Origin: Spirochaetia bacterium
GTDB taxonomy: Bacteria; Spirochaetota; Spirochaetia; B11-G9
Direction: 5' to 3'
Length of the DNA stretch: 38,528 nt
Assembly: GCA_027859095.1 (NCBI GenBank)
Contig: JAQIBN010000244.1
Coordinates: forward strand, 1 to 38,528
Made by a program: the position numbers and the translations under genes. Under the pieces are notes generated by a model, which made no database searches, was not told the origin of the DNA, and was given only the letters and a program-made list of their open reading frames with translations. Of this stretch, positions 1-7,589 are shown piece after piece (the first letter of the stretch is position 1; each line of letters begins with the position of its first letter).

Positions 1-313
1 TAGAATTTGTTAGTAGAAGTTCTAAAAATGGACTTTTTTTTCTTGAATTCAGACATACCAGTTCTTTTGAGTCTGAAAGGAAATCAGAGAGTTCAGATTC
101 TACCTGAAAATATTCCGGAACTTCCTGAAACCCCCGTTTTATTTTTAACTTCAACTTTTTATTTGTTTCATCTTTTTGATAAAAACAAATCACATCAGAG
201 TTGAGTACACTATTTATATACTTTACAAGAATTTCGGAAATATCATTTTCTGATTTTGCAGTATTTAAAAAATTCCCAGCTTCCAGGAGAAGATCTGTAT
301 GGTAAAAACTCAT
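1..313 (-). CDS. GAF-domain protein, N-terminal part (cut by window edge)
   Basis: An open frame starts at ATG 313-311 on the minus strand and stays open for 104 codons to the left edge. The residues (start MSFYHTDLLLEAGNFLNTA, then a region around SDVICFYQKDE and KIKRGFQEVPEYF) read like the first helix and beta strands of a GAF domain, as found at the N-terminus of sensor kinases, diguanylate cyclases or sigma-54 activators. The output domain lies outside the window, so the function cannot be named. A weak AGG (321-323) is the only ribosome-binding signal. The gene diverges from fusA. Confidence 0.6.
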   Translation of the reverse strand, partial: MSFYHTDLLLEAGNFLNTAKSENDISEILVKYINSVLNSDVICFYQKDETNKKLKLKIKRGFQEVPEYFQVESELSDFLSDSKELVCLNSRKKSPFLELLLTNS

Positions 314-549
314 TTATTAACCTGTTTGTGTTACCCTTCCAGTTAAAAGGATAGCTTTTTTATTTTTTCCCATTACAAGGCTCAAGGGATTGAATATTAC
401 GTATTTTTACGGTAGAATCCCAGCCTGAATAGTAAGTCAGGCTAAATCTGCTTTAAGATCTTTTCTTTAACTGTTCAATAATAACATGAGAACACACAGC
501 CTTCAAGGGATATTGGGGGCTATCTATATTATGTGAGGTATAATTTTCT
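314..549. other. Intergenic region between GAF gene and fusA with one hairpin
   Basis: This 236-nt divergent intergenic region contains a perfect 7-bp inverted repeat, AGCCTGA (422-428) and TCAGGCT (437-443), with an 8-nt loop and no U-run on either strand. It could be an operator or an mRNA hairpin. A TATAAT hexamer (539-544) sits five bases before the fusA ATG. I see no other gene here. Confidence 0.4.
539..544 (+). promoter_or_regulatory. Candidate -10 box of fusA
   Basis: A perfect TATAAT lies 5 nt upstream of the fusA ATG (550). Transcription would then start at or next to the start codon. No convincing -35 box is found at 16-18 nt spacing (TTGGGG at 513-518 is 20 nt away), so this call is weak alone. 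It matches the spacing seen at pyrG and carD. Confidence 0.35.
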
Positions 550-2640
550 ATGAAGACAGATATTTCTAAAATGAGAAATATTGGTATCAGTGCCCATATT
601 GACTCGGGTAAAACAACTCTTACTGAGCGTATCCTTTTTTATTGTAAAAGAATACATTCAATCCATGAAGTTCGGGGTAAGGATGGAGTTGGTGCCACCA
701 TGGACTCAATGGAGCTGGAAAAAGAGAGAGGTATTACAATTGCCTCTGCTGCAACCAGCGTTAACTGGAAGGGTTATGATATAAATATTATTGATACACC
801 GGGACATGTGGATTTTACCATTGAAGTAGAACGTGCATTGAGAGTTCTTGATGGTGCTGTATTGGTTTTATGTTCAGTAGCTGGCGTACAATCCCAGTCT
901 ATTACTGTTGATCGTCAGATGAAACGGTACAATGTTCCGAGGATTGCATTTATTAATAAGTGTGACAGAACTGGTGCAGATCCACTAAAGGTAAAAGATC
1001 AGTTAGTTGAAAAATTAGGCCATAATGCAGTTATGATCCAGCTCCCTATTGGTTTAGAAGATAAGCATGAAGGTATAATTGATCTTGTTACAATGAAAGC
1101 TGTTTATTTTAGAGGTCCTGATGGAGAGGATATTGAGATAACAGATATTCCTACAGATCTCCTTGATGAAGCTGAGGGGAAAAGAGAAGAGATGCTCGAC
1201 TCTATTTCTATGTTTTCTGATGAGCTTATGGAAGCTATAATGGAAGAAAGTGTCACTGAAGACCTTATTCATGATGCTTTACGAAAAGGAACACTTTCTC
1301 AGGGATTAACACCTGTATGTTTAGGTTCTGCATATAAAAATAAGGGTGTTCAGGCACTTTTAGATGCTACAACCAAATATTTACCTAATCCAACCGAAAT
1401 TGAAAACATTGCTCTGGATCTGGATAATGATGAGAATGAGATTATTCTTGAATCAGTTGAATCTAAACCAAATGTAGCTCTTGCTTTTAAACTTGAAGAT
1501 GGACAATATGGACAGCTTACGTATATTCGTGTTTATCAGGGTAGTATTAAAAAGGGAAGTGAACTCTACAATACAAGAAGTAGAAAGAAGTTTAAGGTTG
1601 GACGTTTGATAAAAATGCATTCTGATCATATGGAAGACATTATCGAGGCAGAACATGGTGATATTGCTGCTCTGTTTGGTGTAGAATGTGCCTCTGGTGA
1701 TACTTTTGTTCAGACAGGCCTTAATTATTCCATGACAAGTATGTTTGTCCCCGCTCCTGTTATAAGCCTTTCTATTGCTCCTAAAGATAAAAAAGCTGCA
1801 GATAATATGGCCAAAGCTTTAAATAGATTTACTAAAGAGGATCCTACTTTTAGAACCTTTGTTGATAAAGAATCAAATCAAACAATTATTCAGGGAATGG
1901 GTGAGCTTCATCTGGAAGTTTATGTTGAAAGAATGAAACGTGAGTATGCTGCTGAGGTTGAAATCGGAAAACCACAGGTAGCGTATAGAGAAGCAATCAG
2001 CAAAATGGTTGATTTTAACTATACCCATAAAAAGCAAACTGGTGGATCCGGGCAGTTTGGTAGGGTAGCAGGTTTCCTTGAACCTCTTACTGAGGGTGAT
2101 TATGAGTTTGTCAGCAAAATCAAAGGTGGCTCAATTCCAACTGAATATATTCCAGCCTGTAATAAGGGTTTTAAGTCTTCACTTACGAAGGGTTCTTTAA
2201 TTGGATTCCCGATCGTTGGTGTAAAAGTAACTATAAATGATGGACAGTCTCATGCTGTGGATTCATCGGATATGGCATTTCAATCTGCAGCTATGGGTGC
2301 TTTCAGAGATGCTTATGCCAGGGCAAAACCAGTAATACTGGAACCTATTATGAGGGTCTCAATTGAAGGCCCCACTGAATTCCAGGGAAATGTTTTTGGA
2401 TCAATTAATCAGAGAAGAGGAATAATTATCAGTTCAGCCGATGAGGGAACATTTTCCAGTGTTGATGCTGAGGTTCCTTTAAGCGAAATGTTTGGATTTT
2501 CAACAACCCTCCGTTCTCTAACTCAGGGGAAGGCAGAGTTTTCTATGGAGTTTCTTAAATACGGGAAAGTTCCAAAGGGTATTTCAGATGAGCTGATTAC
2601 AGAGTATGAAGAGAAACGAAGAAAAGAGTCTGGTAAATAG
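550..2640 (+). CDS. fusA: Elongation factor G, mitochondrial EFG1-like (spdEFG1 type)
   Basis: Ribosomal translocase GTPase of 696 residues, full length for EF-G. G motifs are present: HIDSGKTT at 16-23, DTPGH at 82-86 and NKCD at 136-139, followed by domains II to V. The wording of the N-terminus ([15 protein letters not shown], then [15 protein letters not shown]) and of domain IV ([14 protein letters not shown]) is closer to mitochondrial EFG1 than to ordinary bacterial FusA. From family knowledge, spirochaetes carry such spdEFG1 (translocation) and spdEFG2 (ribosome recycling) proteins. The sequence favours the translocation member, but this is inference. The ATG at 550 has no good Shine-Dalgarno and lies just behind a TATAAT. 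A P-loop ATPase gene follows after 23 nt. Confidence 0.95.
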   Translation: MKTDISKMRNIGISAHIDSGKTTLTERILFYCKRIHSIHEVRGKDGVGATMDSMELEKERGITIASAATSVNWKGYDINIIDTPGHVDFTIEVERALRVLDGAVLVLCSVAGVQSQSITVDRQMKRYNVPRIAFINKCDRTGADPLKVKDQLVEKLGHNAVMIQLPIGLEDKHEGIIDLVTMKAVYFRGPDGEDIEITDIPTDLLDEAEGKREEMLDSISMFSDELMEAIMEESVTEDLIHDALRKGTLSQGLTPVCLGSAYKNKGVQALLDATTKYLPNPTEIENIALDLDNDENEIILESVESKPNVALAFKLEDGQYGQLTYIRVYQGSIKKGSELYNTRSRKKFKVGRLIKMHSDHMEDIIEAEHGDIAALFGVECASGDTFVQTGLNYSMTSMFVPAPVISLSIAPKDKKAADNMAKALNRFTKEDPTFRTFVDKESNQTIIQGMGELHLEVYVERMKREYAAEVEIGKPQVAYREAISKMVDFNYTHKKQTGGSGQFGRVAGFLEPLTEGDYEFVSKIKGGSIPTEYIPACNKGFKSSLTKGSLIGFPIVGVKVTINDGQSHAVDSSDMAFQSAAMGAFRDAYARAKPVILEPIMRVSIEGPTEFQGNVFGSINQRRGIIISSADEGTFSSVDAEVPLSEMFGFSTTLRSLTQGKAEFSMEFLKYGKVPKGISDELITEYEEKRRKESGK

Positions 2641-2663
2641 ATTCTTTCAGGAGGAATATATCA

Positions 2664-3368
2664 ATGGTAAGAGCTGAATTAAATAAAAGAGGCCCTTTAA
2701 GGGTTTTTGAAAAATCAATAAATGGTGGCCTTGGTAAAGGTCATATTGGTGTCCTTGCATCAAAGAAAGGCGTTGGAAAGACAGCATGTCTGGTTCATAT
2801 TGCTACAGATAAACTGTTTCGTGGCAGACATGTTATACATGTTTCGTTTTCACAAAAAGTTGATCATATTATAAGCTGGTATGAAGATATTTTTAAAGAG
2901 ATAGCAAAGAAACGTGACCTAGAAGATGCAATAGATATTCATGATGAAATTATAAAGAATAGAGTAATTATGAATTTTAATAGCCAGGGAACTACTATTG
3001 ATCAGGTTCTTGTAAGTTTAAGAGCTATGATGACTGAAGGTAATTTCCCTGCAGATTCAGTTATATTTGATGGGTATAAGCTTTCAGAAGCCTCCCCGGA
3101 CGATATGAATAAATTAAAGACTTTGGCTAGTGATGCAGATATTGAATTATGGTTTAGTGTATCATTAAATGGTGAAAATCCAACTTTTAATGAAAAAGGG
3201 ATCCCCACAGTTTTAGAGGATAGAGTAAAGGATCTTGATGTTCTTATAACTTTAAAATTCGAGGGTGATTATGTCCATTTTCAAGTAATTAAAGATCATG
3301 AAAATATGGAACTAAAAGATATGAGCTTGAAGCTGGATCCAAAGACAATGCTGATTGCAAGAGAATAA
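2664..3368 (+). CDS. RecA/KaiC-like P-loop ATPase, unknown role
   Basis: A 234-residue cytoplasmic protein with a Walker A motif KKGVGKTA at about 34-41 and a hydrophobic strand ending in aspartate (ADSVIFDGY, about 132-140) as a probable Walker B. The fold suggests a RecA/KaiC/RadA-like or SIMIBI-like NTPase. I do not recognise a named family and give no function. The start is firm: CAGGAGGA ends 8 nt before the ATG. It follows fusA by 23 nt and is probably cotranscribed. A diverged, frameshifted copy of its C-terminal third lies 1.8 kb downstream (5158-5380). Confidence 0.75.
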   Translation: MVRAELNKRGPLRVFEKSINGGLGKGHIGVLASKKGVGKTACLVHIATDKLFRGRHVIHVSFSQKVDHIISWYEDIFKEIAKKRDLEDAIDIHDEIIKNRVIMNFNSQGTTIDQVLVSLRAMMTEGNFPADSVIFDGYKLSEASPDDMNKLKTLASDADIELWFSVSLNGENPTFNEKGIPTVLEDRVKDLDVLITLKFEGDYVHFQVIKDHENMELKDMSLKLDPKTMLIARE

Positions 3369-3403
3369 AGTAATAACGATTTAGGAAGGGGTTATTCATG
3401 AAT

Positions 3404-3427
3404 CTCCCCCGACAGTAGGATCGGGAG
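3404..3427. repeat. Small hairpin after the P-loop ATPase gene
   Basis: CTCCCCCGA and TCGGGAG flank a CAGTAGGA loop. No U-run follows on either strand, so it is a poor intrinsic terminator. The loop resembles that of the hpf terminator at 25680-25717, where the plus strand reads GACAGTAGATC between the arms. It sits between the convergent ends of the ATPase gene and the DUF4143 pseudogene. Confidence 0.4.
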
Positions 3428-3439
3428 TCTGATTATATA

Positions 3440-4788
3440 TCAACTTCCGGGTTTATATTTATCTAGGATCTCTTCAATTTTTCCTATTAGGTAAAGCGGA
3501 ATGTTTTGAATTACATTTCCCGGTGCTATATTTAGTGGTTTAGCTGAAACTATTACAGATGTATCCGGTTTGTACTTAAGAATATACTGGGACAGACTCT
3601 TAGCCTGTGTTCTGTTTCCGGCCTTTACTTCTATAGGAAAAATTTTCCCATTACTATCTTGTTTTAGAAATTCTATTTCTGAATTTCGTTCTTTCCATGA
3701 TACAACAGATACACCTGCAGCGGTTAGTTCCTGCAAGACATAATTTTCTACAAAATATCCTTTTGTAATCCCATAATTTTGAAGAATCAGTTCTGATGGC
3801 GGTAGTTGCAGCATTGCTCCCAAAATACCAATATCAAAAAGAAAACATTTGAATATATTATCTGAAGTAAATGATTTTAATGGAATTTCTGATCGGTTTG
3901 CAATTCCTATCTTGTGAATAAGTGAGGCTTTATTAAGCCAGTGTATTGGTCCTTGAAGTGAGGCATATCCCTTTTTGCCGGGGATAACATTACTAAATTT
4001 ATACCTGGAGGTGGAAAGATTTTTAACTTTTGATAACTGGAGAGGGATGTTTTCGAAAACAGATACAATATGCATTGAATTGCTCTTTCCTGAGTGTTTG
4101 GCAAAATCACTTTCATACATGGTAATCAGATCATTTTGCATTTTCCTTATCTTAATAAATGTTGACTGATCCAATATTTGGTTTAAGGTTATAAACTCTG
4201 TAATAACTGCAGGCAGTCCTCCTGTTATAAAATAACTGTATAGTTTTTCTAGTAGTTTTGAGTGGGCTGTTTTAGAAATTTGTTTATTTTTAATAGCTGA
4301 GTAGTAAGCTTCTTCAAGGAGAGGAGTGTTTAGAGCCCATAAATATTCTTCAAATGAAAGGGGGTATAGATGAAGAAGCTCTACCTTTCCTACAGGAAAA
4401 GAATTACCTGATAACTGCAGTCCCAGTAAAGACCCTGCAGCACAAATATCTATATCAGGGAGATCTTCACAGAAATACTTTAGGCTTGTGAGGGCCGGGG
4501 GCAATTTTGAATTTCATCAAATATAATTAAATCTTCTTTATCAATAGCTCTTTCCTGAAGTAGAGATAATTCACCCAGTATTCTGGAGGGATCCAGATCT
4601 TTGTCAAAGATTTGATGCAGCTTACCACCTTTTTCAAAATTAAAATAATGGTAACTGGTAAAGTGGTTTTCTCCCAGTTATTTTAGAATATATGTTTTTC
4701 CTGTTTGTCTCGCTCCATTTAAAATGAGAGGTTTTTTATTTTTTTTATTTTTCCAAATAAGTAAGTTTCCCAGTATTTCCCGTCTCAT
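3440..4788 (-). pseudogene. Broken AAA_14/DUF4143 ATPase
   Basis: A family of roughly 400-450-residue ATPases with an N-terminal AAA_14 domain and a C-terminal DUF4143 domain with a nuclease-like fold. Reading from ATG 4788-4786, the Walker A (NGARQTGKT) appears at about residues 25-33. It is followed four codons later by an in-frame TAA (4680-4678) where a glutamate or glutamine codon is expected. After the Walker B segment (LIIFDEIQNC) the frame shifts by one base inside a CCCCCGG run near 4497-4505. The remaining 354 codons, 3440-4504, are open: DUF4143 with FLFDIGILGAML, YFVENYVLQEL and IPIEVKAGN. The nonsense mutation plus the frameshift make it non-functional as a whole. The downstream open part starts only at a TTG with no ribosome-binding site. 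Confidence 0.8.
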
Positions 4789-5042
4789 AATGTGTATTTT
4801 ACCATTAATAAGAAAAAGTGCAAGGAAAAAGTACATAAATAAGGAAATAATGCAACCACTCTTGTAAAAAATGAAGAATAACTTTTTTCATTTAATCAAT
4901 TAAAATCTGAAATTTTAGAAAGAGATTTATCTGGGAATACGTATATTTGTTTTGACTATTTCTGGTTTCTTCCAGCTTACTCTGAGGTTATGTCTGAATA
5001 TAGTATTCAGTTTCTTAAGATTAGCCCAGATGATCAGGTTTG

Positions 5043-5160
5043 ATATTCTGTGTCCAAAGACCCTTAAGACCCTTGAGGGTACGGAGGAATGAACGGGGAG
5101 GAATAAACGGGATAAAGGGATAAAGGGGACGGAGGTGGAAACAGAGGAATAAACAGGTGA
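5043..5160 (+). repeat. G-rich imperfect tandem repeats
   Basis: The stretch contains a doubled AGACCCTT (about 5058-5074), a short palindrome ACCCTTGAGGGT, then several imperfect copies of GGAGGAATAAACGG and GGATAAAG up to about 5155. It is noncoding, and the plus strand is strongly purine-rich. It sits between the DUF4143 pseudogene and the diverged copy of the ATPase 3' end. Confidence 0.5.
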
Positions 5161-5380
5161 TCTGACTAAATTTAAGGCATTTGCTAAAGAGACAGATATT
5201 GAATTATGGTTCAGTGTTTCAATAAATGGTGAAAATCCCACTTTTAATGAAAATGCAATCCCAACATTTTTAGTGGATAGGGTAAAAGATCTTGATGTTC
5301 TTATAACAAAAAAATACGAGGGAGACCATGTTCATTTTCAGGTAATTAAAGATCATAAAATATGGAACTAAAAGATATGG
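5158..5380 (+). pseudogene. Diverged, frameshifted copy of the 3' end of the P-loop ATPase gene
   Basis: From GATCTGACTAAATT onward the reading LTKFKAFAKETDIELWFSVS parallels MNKLKTLASDADIELWFSVS of the gene at 2664-3368. Similarity continues through NGENPTFNE, DRVKDLDVLIT and HFQVIKDH, roughly four residues in five being identical by eye. One G is missing after GATCAT near 5356 compared with the parent, so the frame breaks and stops at TAA 5368-5370. There is no start codon or upstream part. Similarity ends near 5380, where a terminator begins. Confidence 0.85.
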
Positions 5381-5382
5381 AA

Positions 5383-5419
5383 CCAGAAGATTGATAGATT
5401 ATCATCTTCCGGTTTTTTT
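5383..5419 (+). terminator. Rho-independent terminator after the ATPase 3'-end copy
   Basis: CCAGAAGATTGAT pairs with ATCATCTTCCGG (one bulged T, one A-C mismatch) and is followed by seven T residues. It probably terminated the ancestral copy of the ATPase gene. Confidence 0.65.
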
Positions 5420-5478
5420 ATACTCCTGTAAAAATACCATAGGGAAGGCTAACGGTAAGTCTAGTGGAATATAAATTG

Positions 5479-5507
5479 TTGTTATTATATTGATACTGAT
5501 TTATATT
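5479..5507 (+). promoter_or_regulatory. Candidate promoter of the decayed lipoprotein gene
   Basis: TTGTTA (5479-5484), a 17-nt spacer and TATATT (5502-5507) resemble a sigma-70 promoter. Transcription would start about 3 nt before the ATG at 5517, which has no Shine-Dalgarno. Confidence 0.35.
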
Positions 5508-5516
5508 TAATGGCAA

Positions 5517-6156
5517 ATGAAAAATAAAATTTGTAAAAAATCCTACATACAAAGGGTATGGATTGGAGTAATATTACCGGGTTTCATTGTTTTAGCATTT
5601 ACCGGATGTCCTGATTCTACTCCTCCATCAACTAATTCATTTCCTACAATTGCTGCTAATTATAATCCTACAACTGGAAATGTTGATATTACTGGTATTG
5701 ATACTGATGATGATTTTAAAGATGGCAATACTGTTAATTATTCTACTTTTGGTAAAAAATTAACAAAAGTTAAAGCAAATAATGTTGCAGGAGATACAAT
5801 ACAAAGTATTGATTTATACGTTCAAGGTAATTTTGATTTTGCATTAGATTCTTCTTCAGTAGAACACGATCATGACGATTCAACTTATGATTTAAAAAAG
5901 TAGATTGGGTTGGAACTAAAGATATTACTTCAAAACTTTTTGAAAATGGACAAGAAGTTGCACAGAGTAATTTAGCACAAAGTCTAGAAGGTTTGAATAG
6001 CGATCCATATCCAGTAAAATCAGGTTCATTTAATCTTACTGGATATGGATCCCTGCAACAAAAATTTTAGAAATAGATACTGTCGCAGGTGCTGAAGATC
6101 AGTACGGAGACTCTACTATACCTACTTCAAAATCAGTTAATTTAAATTATGAGTAA
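5517..6156 (+). pseudogene. Lipoprotein gene with two frame breaks
   Basis: The first frame (5517-5903) encodes 128 residues with a lipoprotein signal peptide (hydrophobic segment, then AFTGC at about 27-31) and a low-complexity, Thr/Asp-rich secreted region. It stops at TAG 5901-5903. The protein clearly continues in the -1 frame (KKVDWVGTKDITSKLFENGQ onward) and, after about 6048, in a further -1 frame (IPATKILEIDTVAGAEDQYG) to TAA 6154-6156. The first break lies on A_AAA_AAG (5894-5900), a textbook -1 slippery heptamer. The second break has no such site, so decay is the simpler reading. Function unknown. Confidence 0.65.
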
Positions 6157-6391
6157 GGGTTTGATTTATTTTTTGTTATTTATTATTTTATCTATTAGTG
6201 TTATTGCTATTTGTGAAGATTATAACAATGATTTTCAATTTAATTGTAATACTGAAACAGGTTCTTGTGATGGTGAATTTTCTACATTATCTTCTTTATT
6301 AGTATATATCAATTATATTGGGGAGATATGGGGAGGGAGGAATAAAATAATCCTTATATTTGAAGTAGAATCGTCTTTTTATCCATATTAG
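6149..6391 (+). CDS. Small secreted or membrane protein, probably a remnant
   Basis: An 80-codon frame whose ATG overlaps the end of the broken lipoprotein frame (ATGAGTAA). It begins with a hydrophobic segment (LIYFLLFIILSISVIAI, about 5-21) like a signal peptide, then an Asn/Asp-rich stretch with two cysteines. The last 20 residues look random, and it ends next to a transposase fragment, so its 3' part may have been replaced. I do not recognise the family. Confidence 0.35.
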   Translation: MSKGLIYFLLFIILSISVIAICEDYNNDFQFNCNTETGSCDGEFSTLSSLLVYINYIGEIWGGRNKIILIFEVESSFYPY

Positions 6392-6396
6392 TATAT

Positions 6397-6492
6397 ATGA
6401 GGAAACCAAGAGAAATCTATTATAATGCCGAGTATCATGTAACTGCCAAAATAAATCGTGGAGAATTTGCTTTTGAATCCAGATTTTATTGA
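6397..6492 (+). pseudogene. REP-associated Y1 transposase, N-terminal remnant
   Basis: ATG 6397 opens a 31-codon frame beginning MRKPREIYYNAEYHVTAKIN and continuing with RGEFAFES. This is the typical start of IS200-like REP-associated tyrosine transposases (RAYT, Y1_Tnp family, R-x-Y-H-V-T-x-R-x-N-R-x-x-x-F pattern), which are normally about 150-250 residues. A TGA (6490-6492) cuts it short, and neither the HUH motif nor the catalytic Tyr is present. It is dead, but it shows that this class of element has been active in the genome. Confidence 0.75.
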
Positions 6493-6549
6493 GCCCCCAG
6501 ATTCGTACCTGATAGTACTATTACCTGATTTATTTAAGAAATTATTTAT

Positions 6550-7512
6550 TTAAGAAATAACTATAATAATAGCTGAGAATAATAAAAATAAAGTCAGGGA
6601 TACAGCTATAATTCTTATTGATTTTAAAATATCTTTTGCCTCTGGTTGTCTTGTGTTATTCCCTATGGTTGGTTTTTCTATAATTTCCCCAAAATATGAG
6701 GCTTCTCCTCCCAGTTGTATGCTCAGAATTCCAGCCATAGCTGCTTCAGAATAACCGGCATTGGGACTGGCTGTATTTTTGTGGTCACGAATCATAATCC
6801 GCCATGTAGTAAGTGGGTTCCCCTCGTTCAATCCTGAACCCCATCTCGGGGTAAGTAGTGATGAAAAACAAATAAGTAGACCAGTAATCCTTGCAGGGAT
6901 AAAGTTGACAGCATCATCCAGGAGGGCTGCTGCTCTACCAAAATCAATAAACCGTTCATTTTTATATCCCCACATGGCGTCCATAGTATTTATTACTCTG
7001 TATGCCAGAGCACCCGCTGGTCCAAAGATAAGTCCCCAGAATATTGGAGCAATTATGGAATCAGATGAGTTTTCACTCATACTCTCAACAGTACCTGTAA
7101 TTATCTTATCAGGACTTAATTTGTCGATATCCCTACTTAAGATCATTCCCGCACTCTTTCTGGCCAGTAGAATATTATCATTATCTAATGCCTTTTTTAC
7201 CCTCATCCCGTGAACAACCAGATCTTTAATTGCAATAGTGGAATAGAATACAAGAACAGTAAATACTTCCTTTCCATAGGGAATAAAGCTTGTAAGATTA
7301 TATAGAATGAAAAATATAATCAGTACTGTTCCCAGAGAAATACTAACACCTATAAAGCCAGTAACTCTTTTGGAAAAACTAATGTTGTAGAGAAAATTTT
7401 CAATTTTTAAAATAAGATTGCCTATTAGTCGTACAGGGTGAATATAAGTAACAGGATCTCCAATAACAAGATCCAGAGCAATGGCAATAACAAGTAGAAT
7501 ATAATTCTTCAT
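6550..7512 (-). CDS. cbiB: Adenosylcobinamide-phosphate synthase CbiB
   Basis: A 320-residue integral membrane enzyme of the CbiB/CobD family. It joins adenosylcobyric acid to (R)-1-amino-2-propanol phosphate, or a related amine, to give adenosylcobinamide phosphate. The family start is evident (LDLVIGDPVTYIHPVRLIG, about 13-31), followed by SENSSDSIIAPIFW (about 155-168) and the conserved end SPNAGYSEAAMAG. Several hydrophobic helices span the chain. It is the last gene of the cobalamin operon, 77 nt after cobD-cobQ. The gap contains a 16-bp tandem duplication carrying two GGAGG boxes. AGAAG directly precedes the ATG. Confidence 0.93.
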   Translation of the reverse strand: MKNYILLVIAIALDLVIGDPVTYIHPVRLIGNLILKIENFLYNISFSKRVTGFIGVSISLGTVLIIFFILYNLTSFIPYGKEVFTVLVFYSTIAIKDLVVHGMRVKKALDNDNILLARKSAGMILSRDIDKLSPDKIITGTVESMSENSSDSIIAPIFWGLIFGPAGALAYRVINTMDAMWGYKNERFIDFGRAAALLDDAVNFIPARITGLLICFSSLLTPRWGSGLNEGNPLTTWRIMIRDHKNTASPNAGYSEAAMAGILSIQLGGEASYFGEIIEKPTIGNNTRQPEAKDILKSIRIIAVSLTLFLLFSAIIIVIS

Positions 7513-7517
7513 CTTCT

Positions 7518-7549
7518 AATACTTAATCCTCCGAATACTTAATCCTCCG
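7518..7549 (-). repeat. 16-bp tandem duplication upstream of cbiB
   Basis: Two perfect consecutive copies (plus strand AATACTTAATCCTCCG) occupy 7518-7533 and 7534-7549. On the minus strand each carries GGAGG, a strong Shine-Dalgarno core, but the nearer one is about 15 nt from the cbiB ATG, further than ideal. A recent slippage duplication is likely. Confidence 0.85.
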
Positions 7550-7589
7550 TCCCTCTAAACAGTTCCTCCATCAATCCTATCCTATAATC

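Noticed and set aside
7-204. 65-codon plus-strand open frame at the left end
   Set aside because: It is antisense to the GAF-domain frame (313 to 1), which has domain-like sequence; the plus-strand frame has no ribosome-binding site or recognisable content.
4927-5241. 104-codon minus-strand open frame
   Set aside because: It is the antisense of the ATPase 3'-end copy and of G-rich repeats; composition follows those, not a protein.
5890-5903. Programmed -1 frameshift as the firm explanation for the lipoprotein gene
   Set aside because: A second frame break near 6048 without a slippery site, and neighbouring pseudogenes, make decay more likely; kept only as a finding.
6761-7213. 150-codon plus-strand frame opposite cbiB
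   Set aside because: Shadow of the strongly supported cbiB gene; no independent signals.
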